Of a DNA stretch of 64,000 bases, positions 24,942 to 32,922 are shown piece after piece (within the stretch, counting starts at the first letter, position 1; the number at the start of each line of letters is the position of its first letter). Below the pieces are notes generated by a model. That model was not told the origin of the DNA and did not search any database. It was given only the letters and a program-made list of their open reading frames with translations. A program made the translations under genes and the position numbers. This DNA is from Microbacteriaceae bacterium PS02344 (GTDB taxonomy: Bacteria > Actinomycetota > Actinomycetes > Actinomycetales > Microbacteriaceae), in NCBI GenBank assembly GCA_029959905.1, contig JASCNZ010000004.1:37575-101574 (forward strand), in the 5' to 3' direction.

Positions 24942-26372
24942 ATGACCCGTGCTTTCCCCCGGAATTTCCTGTTCGGAGCCGCCACGGCGGCCTATCAGAT
25001 CGAGGGGGCGGCGTTCGACGACGGGCGTACGGCGTCGATCTGGGATGCCTTCTCCCGGGTGCCCGGAGCGGTGATCAACGGCGACAACGGCGACGTGGCG
25101 TGCGACCACTACCACCGCTACCGCGACGACGTCGCTCTCATGAAGGACCTCGGGCTGCAGACCTACCGCTTCTCGACGTCGTGGTCGCGCGTGCGCCCCG
25201 ACGGCGGCGCCGTGAACCCCGCGGGCGTCGACTTCTACAGCCGCCTCGTCGACGAGCTGCTCGCCGCCGACATCCTGCCCTGGCTCACCCTGTACCACTG
25301 GGACATGCCGCAGGCGCTGCAGGAGAAGGGCGGATGGACGAACCGCGAGGTCGTCGACCGGTTCCTGGAGTACGCCGGCACCATGCACGACGCGCTCGGC
25401 GACCGGGTGAACGTGTGGACGACGCTCAACGAGCCGTGGTGCTCGTCGTTCCTGTCGTACACCAGCGGTGAGCACGCGCCCGGTCACACGAGCATCGCCG
25501 AGGGGCTGCTCGCCTCGCACCACCTGCTGCTCGCCCACGGCGAGACGGTGCGTGAACTGCGCTCGCGTGACTCGTCGCTGAACCTGGGCATCACGCTCAA
25601 CCACACGGTGGCCGACCCGGCGAACCCCGACGACCCGGCCGACGTCGACGCCGCGCGTCGCGTCGACGGCCAGTTCAACCGCTGGTTCCTCGACCCCATC
25701 TACCGCGGCGAGTACCCCGCCGACATCGTCGAAGACATCCGGGCGGTGGATGCCGAGGCCGTCGCCGCCTTCGAGGCGGCGATCCACGACGGCGACCTCG
25801 CGACCATCGCGCAGCCGATCGACACGCAGGGCGTGAACTACTACCACGGCGACCTGCTGTCGGGAACGGCCCCGGCCGAGGCGGCGGTCGACTTCGTGCC
25901 CGATACCGAACGCAAGACCCGCAGCCCCTATCCGTCGCACGAGAACATCTTCAACGTGGAGCGCGGCCTGCCCCGCACCGCGCAGAACTGGGAGGTGCAG
26001 CCCGAGGGCCTCACGCGCCTGCTGCAGCGCGTGTGGACCGAGTACGCGCAGCCCGCGGGCACCGTGCTCTACATGACCGAGAACGGCGCGGCATACGACG
26101 ACGAGGCCGTGGTCGAAGACGGCGAGACCCGCGTGCACGACGCCGATCGCACCGAGTTCCTGCGCCTGCACCTGGGGGCGGTGCTCGACGCCGCCGAGGC
26201 GGGGGTCGACGTGCGCGGCTACTTCTACTGGTCGCTGTTCGACAACTACGAGTGGGCGTGGGGCTACGACAAGCGCTTCGGCATCGTGCGGGTCGACTAC
26301 GACACCCAGGAGCGGAGTCTGAAGGACTCGGCGCGGGAGTACGCTCGCATCATCGCCGCTCGTTCCCTCTGA
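24942..26372 (+). CDS. GH1 beta-glucosidase
   Basis: 476 aa, normal length. Acid/base Glu164 lies in TLNEPW and nucleophile Glu380 in MTENGAAY; the opening FPRNFLFGAATAAYQIEGA is the GH1 N-terminal signature. No signal peptide, so it cleaves imported cellobiose or other beta-glucosides. Start ATG 24942 was chosen because AAAGG (24928-24932) is 9 bases upstream; the ATG at 24933, in an ATGA overlap with the permease, leaves no spacing. It ends the transporter operon of the CebR-type regulon. Confidence 0.95.
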   Translation: MTRAFPRNFLFGAATAAYQIEGAAFDDGRTASIWDAFSRVPGAVINGDNGDVACDHYHRYRDDVALMKDLGLQTYRFSTSWSRVRPDGGAVNPAGVDFYSRLVDELLAADILPWLTLYHWDMPQALQEKGGWTNREVVDRFLEYAGTMHDALGDRVNVWTTLNEPWCSSFLSYTSGEHAPGHTSIAEGLLASHHLLLAHGETVRELRSRDSSLNLGITLNHTVADPANPDDPADVDAARRVDGQFNRWFLDPIYRGEYPADIVEDIRAVDAEAVAAFEAAIHDGDLATIAQPIDTQGVNYYHGDLLSGTAPAEAAVDFVPDTERKTRSPYPSHENIFNVERGLPRTAQNWEVQPEGLTRLLQRVWTEYAQPAGTVLYMTENGAAYDDEAVVEDGETRVHDADRTEFLRLHLGAVLDAAEAGVDVRGYFYWSLFDNYEWAWGYDKRFGIVRVDYDTQERSLKDSAREYARIIAARSL

Positions 26373-26451
26373 GTCCGCGGGCTCGACCTTCGAGCACGGG
26401 CGGCGACGGCGGGTCGGGCATCCGATCCGCCGTCCGCCCGGAAGGAGAGCC

Positions 26452-27447
26452 GTGTCGTCGCGAGCCACGATCGAAGAGGTCGCGTCTGCTGCAGGAGTGT
26501 CGCGTTCGACCGTGTCGCGCGTCGTGAACGGGTCGACGGCGGTGAGTCCTGAGGCGCTCGCCGCCGTGCGTCTCGCGATCGAGCAGCTCAGCTACGTGCC
26601 CAACCGGGCGGCGCGCTCGCTGGCGTCGCGGCAGACCCGAGCGATCGCCCTCATCGTGCCCGAAGACACGTCGCGCTTCTTCGGCGACCCGTTCTTCGCG
26701 GCGATCGTCGCGGGCATCACGGGAGCGCTGCACAGTTCGGACTACTTACTGAACCTGCTGATCGCGAGCGACGACCCGGGTGACAAGATGACCGGCTTCG
26801 TGCGCAACGGCGGGGTCGACGGGGCGCTGCTGGTGTCGCATCACACGAGCGACGCGTTCGTCGAACGGGTCGCCGACGCCGTGCCTGTGGTCTACGGCGG
26901 TCGACCGGTGACCTCGCGGCCCAGCGACTACGTGGTCGATGTCGACAACGTCGCGGGCGCGCGCGTGGCGACGCAGCACCTGCTCGACAGCGGCCGCACC
27001 CGGATCGCGACCATCACCGGGCCGCTCACGATGGAGTCGGCGATCGACCGCGTGCAGGGCTACCGTGACGCGTTGGCGGATGCCGGGCTCTCGCCGTTCG
27101 CCGAGGAGTCGGGGGACTACAGCGAGGCCAGCGGCGGCGAGGCCGCACGGCGCATCCTGGCGGCCGGGCGGCCCGATGCCCTGTTCGTCGCGAGCGACCT
27201 CATGGCGCGCGGCGCGCTCACGGCGCTGCGTGCGGCGGGCGTGCGCGTGCCCGAGGACATCGCGGTGATCGGCTTCGACGACTCGTCGGTCGCCGTCACC
27301 TGCGATCCGCCGCTCACGACGATCCGCCAGCCGATGTACGCCCAGGGCGAGGCGATGGCGCAGGTGCTGCTCTCGCGGCTGGCGGGCGAGGATCCGCCCC
27401 GCACGACGATCCTGCCGACGGAGCTCGTCGTGCGGGCATCCGCCTGA
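26452..27447 (+). CDS. CebR-like LacI-family repressor
   Basis: 331 aa, GTG start with GAAGGAG 4 bases upstream. The helix-turn-helix (TIEEVASAAGVSRSTVSRVV, residues 5-24) and the ligand domain (IALIVPEDTSRFFGDPFFAA; AVIGFDDSSVA) are complete. It follows the GH1 gene by 79 bp, and two TGGGAGCGCTCCCA sites in the transporter promoter are its expected targets. Cellobiose or a related sugar is the probable inducer. Its last ~22 codons lie inside a 77-bp direct repeat whose second copy is at 28486-28562, so an insertion has happened at this end. Confidence 0.88.
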   Translation: MSSRATIEEVASAAGVSRSTVSRVVNGSTAVSPEALAAVRLAIEQLSYVPNRAARSLASRQTRAIALIVPEDTSRFFGDPFFAAIVAGITGALHSSDYLLNLLIASDDPGDKMTGFVRNGGVDGALLVSHHTSDAFVERVADAVPVVYGGRPVTSRPSDYVVDVDNVAGARVATQHLLDSGRTRIATITGPLTMESAIDRVQGYRDALADAGLSPFAEESGDYSEASGGEAARRILAAGRPDALFVASDLMARGALTALRAAGVRVPEDIAVIGFDDSSVAVTCDPPLTTIRQPMYAQGEAMAQVLLSRLAGEDPPRTTILPTELVVRASA

Positions 27448-27458
27448 TCGGTTCTCCG
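27382..27458. repeat. 77-bp direct repeat, left copy (lacI 3' end)
   Basis: Covers the end of the LacI gene and the first bases after its stop. It matches 28486-28562 with one substitution over 77 bp (GCGGGCGAGG against GCGGGCCAGG near the left end). The copies flank a 1,027-bp segment. Confidence 0.92.
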
Positions 27459-27535
27459 ACGGGCTCAGGGAGCAGTGCCGAAACCGGGTTGCTGAAGCCT
27501 GTCCAAGCATCCACCACGCGCAACTGCGTGCGCCG

Positions 27536-28378
27536 CTACAGGCTGCTGCGCACGCTGGCGTGGCGAGGGTAGGGGCTGGGGGTGACCCGAGGCACGACGT
27601 CGGGGACGTTCTGAAGCGCCACCTCGACGAGCTCGGGCGGAGTGATCACCCCGTATTGCGCGTTCGAGGCGAAAGCGGGTCGAGTGAGCTCATCGACATT
27701 CCGACTCGACTCGGCACCGTCGCTCTGGCGGATAGTCGGACCCCACACGGCTACTGCGTCGAGAACCCACGAACCGTCCTCGAACCGCCAGTGAATCCTC
27801 GCCTTCTTGATCCGCGCGGTACGAGCCTTCACTCTCATCGTGAAATCGTCGAGCCGCAAGGGAGTGTACGCGTGCACCGAGACCTGGGTCGTGGTCTCGA
27901 GGTGGGTGATACTCACCGAAGCACTTCCCACCCGCTCTGAGCATGAGAGGGCGGCAGGAACGGTACGTGCTGTCGCCCGACCCCGAGGTGTCCTCCGTGA
28001 CCTTCTTGCGAGAAGGCCTCTGGACCGCTGCGATGGTCCGATGAGGGAGACCTCCGGTGTCCAGTCCGGCGAGTGCGATAGTGCTTGCGCGACGATCTCC
28101 GGCGGCGTGGCCGTGCGATAGGTGCGTCCGGATCCGTCCTCGACATGGGTGGTCACGTCGAGGCGCTGCTGGGAGTCCTTGCCATCTTTGTTCAAGAAGA
28201 CCCCCCGGAGCTGGATGAAGAGGATCCGCCACGCCGCCTCCTCGAAGGCCCAGTACACCTCTGCTTCGGTGACGCGGGTGCCGCGACCTCGCACTTCGAA
28301 GGTGACGCCCTCCACCCGCAGAGTCGTGTACGCGCGCACCGTGACCTCTGTCGTGGTTTCACCAATGGTGACCGTCAT
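27536..28378 (-). CDS. Unknown protein of two tandem copies of one ~110-aa domain
   Basis: 280 aa. I do not recognise the family. Residues 1-115 and 155-280 are similar: ETTTEVTVRAYTTLRVEG / ETTTQVSVHAYTPLRLDD, EAEVYWAFEEAAW / KARIHWRFEDGSW, and TPPEIVAQAL / TPPELVEVAL. A basic linker (~116-154) joins them and reads like former intergenic DNA without a stop. The start ATG 28378 has GAGGAAGG upstream. A GTG at 27916 (residue 155), after GGGAAG, could start a second gene, so this may be a fusion of two genes or two reading frames without an intervening stop. It lies inside the inserted segment and is lower in GC than its surroundings. No membrane part or signal peptide. Confidence 0.6.
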   Translation of the reverse strand: MTVTIGETTTEVTVRAYTTLRVEGVTFEVRGRGTRVTEAEVYWAFEEAAWRILFIQLRGVFLNKDGKDSQQRLDVTTHVEDGSGRTYRTATPPEIVAQALSHSPDWTPEVSLIGPSQRSRGLLARRSRRTPRGRATARTVPAALSCSERVGSASVSITHLETTTQVSVHAYTPLRLDDFTMRVKARTARIKKARIHWRFEDGSWVLDAVAVWGPTIRQSDGAESSRNVDELTRPAFASNAQYGVITPPELVEVALQNVPDVVPRVTPSPYPRHASVRSSL

Positions 28379-28485
28379 GCGCACCCTTCCTCGGTCCAGG
28401 ATCGTGCTCACGAGAGCGATCCCCTCTATGGCCGAGACGATCGACCCACTAGACGACGATGAAGGTGGAAGAATCTGACGGTTTC
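28379..28485. other. Upstream region of the inserted gene
   Basis: Part of the 368-bp gap 28379-28746. It includes the ribosome site of the inserted gene and its presumed promoter; no clear -35/-10 pair is seen. The remainder of the gap holds the right direct repeat, a hairpin and the TetR promoter. Confidence 0.4.
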
Positions 28486-28562
28486 GCGGGCCAGGATCCG
28501 CCCCGCACGACGATCCTGCCGACGGAGCTCGTCGTGCGGGCATCCGCCTGATCGGTTCTCCG
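28486..28562. repeat. 77-bp direct repeat, right copy (orphan lacI 3' end)
   Basis: Second copy of the lacI end, offset 1,104 bp from the first. It has no gene body and therefore is a 3' fragment. An extra G after GTTCTCCG ends the match. Confidence 0.92.
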
Positions 28563-28565
28563 GAC

Positions 28566-28606
28566 GGGTGCGGCCCTGTCGCCCCCTCGTGGACAGGGGC
28601 GCACCC
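28566..28606 (+). terminator. Hairpin after the right repeat (probable native lacI terminator)
   Basis: GGGTGCGGCCCTGTC (28566-28580) pairs with GACAGGGGCGCACCC (28592-28606) with one mismatch and an 11-nt loop. It lies 4 bp after the orphan lacI 3' end, as a terminator would after the original gene. Confidence 0.55.
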
Positions 28607-28663
28607 GCGGGCGGAGACGCCCGAACGCTTCGCTGCGACATACCCTCCGGGGAAACTCGTAGC

Positions 28664-28694
28664 TTGAATGTACGTTCAGTGTTTACTCTATACC
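28664..28694 (+). promoter_or_regulatory. tetR promoter with palindromic operator
   Basis: TGAATGTACGTTCA (28665-28678), a 14-bp palindrome with one mismatched pair, overlaps a TTGAAT -35 and precedes TATACC (28689-28694). It suggests autoregulation by the TetR protein. A second small hairpin, GGTGTGTTCCGACACACC, lies at 28701-28718 in the leader. Confidence 0.6.
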
Positions 28695-28746
28695 CCGGGG
28701 GGTGTGTTCCGACACACCAATCGGGGATCAGGGAAGTGAACAGCAC

Positions 28747-29418
28747 ATGGCGCGATCAGAGGATCAGAACCGCCTGGCCCGGCAGCGCGCCAAAGAGGTG
28801 ATCGTGCAGGCGGCGATCGAGGTGTTCGAGGAGCGCGGCGTCTCGGGTGCCAGCATCGCCGAGATCACCAAGCGCGCGGGCGTCGCGCAGGGATTGGTCA
28901 GTTACCACTTCGGCGGCAAGGATCAGCTCATCTCCGCGGTGATCGACCGCTGGTTCGAGACGGTGCTCGGCCTGCCCAGCGTCGAGGGCACCCCCGACGA
29001 GGTGCTGGCGTCGATCATCGACGCGGTCTTCATGGCCACGGCCTACGCGGTGCCCCTGCAACGGGTGGTGATCGCGATGCAGCAGCAGCCGGCCACGCGT
29101 CGGCTCTTCGCCGAGTCCGAGGAGCGGCACGACGACGCGGTCACGGTGGCCGAAGATGCGGTGCGCGAGCTCTTCCGCGCCCGCGGTGCCGCCGATCCGG
29201 CGCTCGAAGAGGTGATGCTGCGCAGCGTGCTCGAGGGCATCTTCGTGAAGTACTCGGTCTACGGCGACACCTACCCGCTCGAAGACTCGCGCATGTGGGT
29301 GCACGACCTGTACCGGTTGCCGGCGCCGACCGAGCCGCTGCCCCTCTCGGTTCTACGGCATACCGGCGAGCCTCGGCCGCGCGCCCGTGGCGCCGTCAGG
29401 GACGACACCGCCGGGTGA
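28747..29418 (+). CDS. TetR-family regulator
   Basis: 223 aa. The N-terminal helix-turn-helix is at residues 33-53 (GASIAEITKRAGVAQGLVSY, followed by HFGGKDQLI), the family signature. The C-terminal ligand domain is of the TetR_C_6/BetI-like type (YAVPLQRVVIAMQQQPATRR, with EGIFVKYSVYGDTYPLEDSR). Start ATG 28747 has GGGAAGTG 7 bases upstream. Its palindromic operator is in its own promoter. The convergent uracil permease is separated by a strong terminator, so it is not an obvious target; the target is unknown. Confidence 0.85.
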   Translation: MARSEDQNRLARQRAKEVIVQAAIEVFEERGVSGASIAEITKRAGVAQGLVSYHFGGKDQLISAVIDRWFETVLGLPSVEGTPDEVLASIIDAVFMATAYAVPLQRVVIAMQQQPATRRLFAESEERHDDAVTVAEDAVRELFRARGAADPALEEVMLRSVLEGIFVKYSVYGDTYPLEDSRMWVHDLYRLPAPTEPLPLSVLRHTGEPRPRARGAVRDDTAG

Positions 29419-29423
29419 CGCCG

Positions 29424-29460
29424 AAGGCCCCGGATGCTCGGGCGGAGCATCCGGGGCCTT
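29424..29460. terminator. Perfect 16-bp bidirectional terminator
   Basis: AAGGCCCCGGATGCTC (29424-29439) pairs exactly with GAGCATCCGGGGCCTT (29445-29460) with a 5-nt loop. It lies between convergent tetR and uracil permease genes. The stem ends with A/T-rich steps in both directions. Confidence 0.9.
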
Positions 29461-29481
29461 CTCGCCTCTCGTGCGCGACCG

Positions 29482-30837
29482 TCAGGCCGGGTCGCCGCCC
29501 AGCGGGCCCACCGGCTCGAGCGGCTTCGGGTCGTCGGCGCCCGTCTTGCGTGCGCGGGCGATGAGGTTGCCCACGTGGTAGATCAGCAGCGCCGCGACGG
29601 TGCCGAGCACGATGCCGCCGAAGGCGAAGTCGCCCAGGTTCATCGAGAAGCCGGCGATGCCGATCACGAGCGACACCGCCGCCGTGTACTGGTTCACCGG
29701 ACGCGAGAAGTCGACCCGGCTGTCGACCCAGATCTTGATGCCGATGATGCCGATGAGCCCGTACAGTGCGGTGGTCGCGCCGCCGAGCACACCCGCGGGG
29801 ATGGAGTTGAACACCTCGCCGACCTTGGGCGAGAACGCCAGCAGGATCGCGAAGAGCCCGGCCACCCAGTAGACCGCCGTCGAGTAGACGCGGGTCGCCG
29901 CCATCACGCCGATGTTCTCGCCGTAGGTCGTCGTGCCCGAACCGCCGAACCCACCGGCGATCGTCGTCGCCACGCCGTCGGCGATGAGCGCGCGACCGGT
30001 CTGCTTGTTGATCGCGGGGTCCTCGGTCATGGTGGCGACGCCGCGCACGTGGCCGATGTTCTCGGCGACCAGCACGAGAACCACCGGCAGGAACATGGCG
30101 ATGGTCGACCACGTGCCCGGGTCGACAAAGTCGGGGAAGTGGAAGTCGGGCAGACCCACCCACGGGGCCTCGCCGATGAGCTCCGCGGGGGTCTTGCCGC
30201 CGCGCAGGGCGTTCGGCACCTCGAACGAGCCGTTGAACGCCGCCCAGACGAAGCCGACGGCCACGCCCAGGAAGATCGAGATGCGGCCGAGGAAGCCCTT
30301 GAACAGCACCGCGAACAGGATGATCGCGACGAGGGTGATCGTGGCGGTCACCGGGTCGAGCGCGAAGTTGCTCCAGGCGGTCGGGGCCAGGTTGAAGCCG
30401 ATGAGCGCGACGATCGCACCGGCGACCACGGGCGGCATGAGCGCGTCGACCCAGCGCAGGCCGGCGAACTGCACCACGAGACCCACGATCGCGAGCAGGA
30501 TGCCGACGGCCACCACGCCCGCGAGCGCCGAACCGAAGTTGCCCGAGGCCGTTGCCGCGGTGATCGGGGCGATGAATGCGAACGACGAGCCGAGGTAGCT
30601 GGGCAGGCGGTTCTTCGTGATGAGAAGGAAGAGCAGTGTGCCGATGCCGCTGAAGAGCAGCGTGGTCGAGACGGGGAAGCCCGTCAGCGTCGGCACGAGG
30701 AAGGTCGCGCCGAACATCGCGACGACGTGCTGCGCACCGATCGCGATCGTGGCCGGCCAGTTCAGGCGTTCGGTCGGGCCGACGACGGCACCGGGCGCGA
30801 CCGTGCGGCCGTTTCCGTGGATGTTCCACAGGGGCAT
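29482..30837 (-). CDS. uraA: Uracil permease (NCS2 / NAT family)
   Basis: 451 aa with about 14 membrane segments, the usual NCS2 size. The nucleobase-binding motifs are visible: VAENIGHV near residue 245 and TTTYGENIGVMAATRVYS near 300, which correspond to the conserved Glu residues of UraA. Lengthy hydrophobic stretches such as VVLVLVAEN follow. It imports uracil (or a similar base) by proton symport. It lies between the tetR terminator and purC. The symbol is given by motif similarity; xanthine permeases have a different motif set. Confidence 0.9.
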   Translation of the reverse strand: MPLWNIHGNGRTVAPGAVVGPTERLNWPATIAIGAQHVVAMFGATFLVPTLTGFPVSTTLLFSGIGTLLFLLITKNRLPSYLGSSFAFIAPITAATASGNFGSALAGVVAVGILLAIVGLVVQFAGLRWVDALMPPVVAGAIVALIGFNLAPTAWSNFALDPVTATITLVAIILFAVLFKGFLGRISIFLGVAVGFVWAAFNGSFEVPNALRGGKTPAELIGEAPWVGLPDFHFPDFVDPGTWSTIAMFLPVVLVLVAENIGHVRGVATMTEDPAINKQTGRALIADGVATTIAGGFGGSGTTTYGENIGVMAATRVYSTAVYWVAGLFAILLAFSPKVGEVFNSIPAGVLGGATTALYGLIGIIGIKIWVDSRVDFSRPVNQYTAAVSLVIGIAGFSMNLGDFAFGGIVLGTVAALLIYHVGNLIARARKTGADDPKPLEPVGPLGGDPA

Positions 30838-30925
30838 GCGGGCTCCTCAAGAATCGGGGTGGGGGAGTGCTGGAGCCACACTACCGATTCCTGAGTGTTC
30901 CCTGGGTGCGCGGGAGCCGACGCGG

Positions 30926-31810
30926 TCAGGCGCCGAGGCGTTCGATCAGCTCGCGGTAGCGGTCGGCCGTGCGGGAGACGACGTCGTCGGGCAGCGCGGG
31001 GGGCTCGCCCTGCTTGTCCCAGTTCGCCGCGAGCCAGTCGCGCACGATCTGCTTGTCGAAGCTCGCCATGCGCTCGGCGGGAGTCGTGCCGGTGCGCCAC
31101 GCCGCGGCATCCCAGTAGCGCGACGAGTCGCTCGTGAGCACCTCGTCGGCCAGGCGCAGCGTGCCCTCGGCATCCGTGCCGAACTCGAACTTCGTGTCGG
31201 CGAGGATCAGGCCCTTCTCCTCGGCGATCGCTGCGGCGCGCGCGTAGATCGACAGCGAGGCGTCGCGCAGCTCGGCCGCGCGCTCGGCGCCGACCAGCTC
31301 GACCGTCTTCTCGAAGGTGATGTTCTCGTCGTGCTCGCCCAGCGGCGCCTTGTACGCGGGGGTGAAGAGGGGCTCGGGCAGACGGTCGCCGTTCTGCAGG
31401 CCGGCCGGCAGGGCGATGCCGCACACGGTGCCGCTCTGCTGGTACTCGACCCATCCCGAGCCGGTGATGTACCCGCGCACGACGCATTCGATCGGCAGCA
31501 TCTCGAGCGACTGCGCGAGCATGGCGCGGTCTGCCACCGCATCCGGGATCTCGCCGTCGGCGAGGTGGTTCGGGGCGTCGAGCTGCGCGAACCACCAACG
31601 GCTGAGGCGGGTCAGCAGCGCACCCTTCTGCGGGATGCCGGGCTCGAGCACCACGTCGAACGCGCTCACCCTGTCGCTCGCGACGACGAGGATGCGGGTG
31701 TCGGCGGGGTCCTCCGAGGCGTATAGGTCGCGGACCTTGCCCGAGTAGAGGTGACGCCAACCGGGGATGCTCTGTGCCGTGCCTTCTGCAGGAGTGCTCA
31801 CCCGCCCCAT
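30926..31810 (-). CDS. purC: SAICAR synthetase
   Basis: 294 aa, single-domain type. Motifs are SGKVRDLYA near residue 24, VASDRVSAFDVVLEPGIPQK near 43, and DTKFEFG near 205. It ligates CAIR with aspartate, step seven of purine synthesis. The start ATG 31810 (MGRVSTPAEG) has a poor ribosome site; GTG four residues downstream is possible. It is isolated from the other pur genes. Confidence 0.96.
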   Translation of the reverse strand: MGRVSTPAEGTAQSIPGWRHLYSGKVRDLYASEDPADTRILVVASDRVSAFDVVLEPGIPQKGALLTRLSRWWFAQLDAPNHLADGEIPDAVADRAMLAQSLEMLPIECVVRGYITGSGWVEYQQSGTVCGIALPAGLQNGDRLPEPLFTPAYKAPLGEHDENITFEKTVELVGAERAAELRDASLSIYARAAAIAEEKGLILADTKFEFGTDAEGTLRLADEVLTSDSSRYWDAAAWRTGTTPAERMASFDKQIVRDWLAANWDKQGEPPALPDDVVSRTADRYRELIERLGA

Positions 31811-31836
31811 TATCCCGGTCGCGCGCCCGCGGCGGT

Positions 31837-31854
31837 GTCAACCCCTGGCGGGAG
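31837..31854 (+). promoter_or_regulatory. Promoter-like motif shared with the 56.4 kb stress gene
   Basis: GTCAACCCCTGGCGGGAG stands 61 bp before the DUF2945 start. An almost identical GTCAACCCTGGCGG occurs 85 bp before the gene at 56491. This may be the -35 region of an alternative sigma factor; the downstream part is less conserved. Confidence 0.35.
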
Positions 31855-31897
31855 GGCCGAGAGGTCGGCGACGCTCGGATCAACGAGCGGAGGAATC

Positions 31898-32113
31898 ATG
31901 GCGAAGGAACTGTCGAAAGGCGACCGGGTGAGCTGGAGCACCTCGCAGGGGCGCACGCAGGGCACCGTCGAGGAGAAGCGGGTGAAGGACTTCGAGTTCG
32001 CGGGGCAGAAGTTCACGGCATCCGATGACGAGCCGGCCTACATCGTGAAGTCGGAGAAGAGCGGTGACAAAGCGGCCCACAAGGGCTCTGCGCTGCGCAA
32101 GCTCAAGAGCTGA
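31898..32113 (+). CDS. DUF2945 (hypervirulence-associated TUDOR-like) small protein
   Basis: 71 aa. The sequence KGDRVSWSTSQGRTQGTVEE then PAYIVKSEKSGDKAAHKGSA fits the DUF2945/HVA1 TUDOR family: a small basic-charged beta-barrel protein. GGAGGAA is 6 bases upstream of the ATG. The same family is found in stress-resistant actinobacteria. Molecular role unknown. A shared promoter-like motif with the envelope gene at 56491 supports a general stress response. Confidence 0.82.
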   Translation: MAKELSKGDRVSWSTSQGRTQGTVEEKRVKDFEFAGQKFTASDDEPAYIVKSEKSGDKAAHKGSALRKLKS

Positions 32114-32130
32114 CGTGCGCTGCGGCGCGA

Positions 32131-32213
32131 ACTGCAGGTCGCGGGGCGAGATGCAGGCGGATGCGATCGGATGCCGCCTGCATCTCGTCATCGTGCCTGC
32201 AGGTCGCGGGCGG
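32131..32213. repeat. Palindromic repeat family 2, copy 1
   Basis: GCGAGATGCAGGCGGAT (32146-32162) pairs with ATGCCGCCTGCATCTCG (32171-32187). The outer elements CTGCAGGTCGCGGG occur in the same orientation on both sides (32132 and 32197). A second member is at 48365-48460. It fills the gap between the DUF2945 gene and the padR promoter. Confidence 0.7.
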
Positions 32214-32238
32214 TGTGGAGCGGCGACGCGCATCTGAC

Positions 32239-32280
32239 TTGCCGCACCCGGCTGCACAAGCGTATAGTCCACGTGGACTA
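32239..32280 (+). promoter_or_regulatory. padR promoter with perfect 16-bp palindrome
   Basis: TTGCCG (32239-32244) and TATAGT (32263-32268) are 18 bp apart. The -10 runs into TAGTCCACGTGGACTA (32265-32280), a perfect 16-bp palindrome that also covers the start point. PadR dimers should bind there and repress the padR-MFS operon. Confidence 0.85.
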
Positions 32281-32295
32281 ATCGAGGTGGAGCAG

Positions 32296-32922
32296 GTGAC
32301 GAAGGAACCGATCGACACGCTCACCCCCATGGGGGTGATGGTGCTCGCGCTGCTGCGCGAGTCCAACATGCACCCCTACGAGATGGTGCGACTGCTGCGC
32401 GTGCGGCAGGACGACCGGTTGGTCACGATCACCAACGGCACGCTGTACCACACGGTCGCGCGTCTGCAGCGGGCGGGTCTCATCGACGAGGTGGGCACCG
32501 ACCGCGACGGCAACCGCCCCGAGCGCACCACCTACACGCTGACGGATGCCGGCCGCGACACCGTGGTGGCGTGGGTGCGGCGCGAGCTGCCGCGCATCGA
32601 CCGCGAGACCGACTTCCGCATCGCGCTCGCCGAGGCGCACAACCTCGAACGCGACGACACGGCCGCCCTGCTGCGGGAACGCCGCGCCACCCTCGCTGCC
32701 GCACACACCGTCCTCCGCGACGGGCTGCACGAGGCGCACGCGAAAGGCGTGCCGCCGCAGGTGCTCGTCGAAATCGAGCGCGAAGAGGCGCTCCTCGACG
32801 CCGAGCTGCGATGGCTCGACGCATTCCTCCTCCGCCTCGAGGGCGACGACCTCCCCTGGGGTCCCGACGCCTTCGACGACTCCGACCGCTACCTCGCTCA
32901 GCGAAAGGCTGCTCAGCAATGA
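32296..32922 (+). CDS. PadR-family repressor
   Basis: 208 aa. The PadR winged helix is complete (LALLRESNMHPYEMVRLLRV then LVTITNGTLYHTVARLQRAG), with a C-terminal coiled dimer region (ERDDTAALLRERRATLAAAH; IEREEALLDAELRWLDAFLL). I chose GTG 32296; a GTG at 32287 would add three residues. The leader is about 20 nt, so the operator sits over the transcription start. It overlaps the MFS exporter by ATGA and most likely represses it until a drug or phenolic compound is bound. Confidence 0.9.
   Translation: MTKEPIDTLTPMGVMVLALLRESNMHPYEMVRLLRVRQDDRLVTITNGTLYHTVARLQRAGLIDEVGTDRDGNRPERTTYTLTDAGRDTVVAWVRRELPRIDRETDFRIALAEAHNLERDDTAALLRERRATLAAAHTVLRDGLHEAHAKGVPPQVLVEIEREEALLDAELRWLDAFLLRLEGDDLPWGPDAFDDSDRYLAQRKAAQQ

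Larger units (their letters stand above)
27459..28485. mobile_element. Inserted 1.03-kb segment between lacI 3'-end duplications
   Basis: The segment carries one gene on the minus strand and is visibly less GC-rich than its neighbours (for example CTTCACTCTCATCGTGAAAT in the middle). No integrase, transposase or terminal inverted repeats are seen. The right repeat copy is followed by a hairpin that looks like the native lacI terminator, so the segment probably arrived between the gene body and its terminator, with a 3'-end copy that keeps lacI intact. This is the pattern of an integrated element or of a recombination-borne insertion. Confidence 0.55.

Noticed and set aside
27459..28485. Insertion sequence with transposase
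   Set aside because: No transposase, no terminal inverted repeats and no short target duplication; the flanking repeats are 77-bp gene-end copies.
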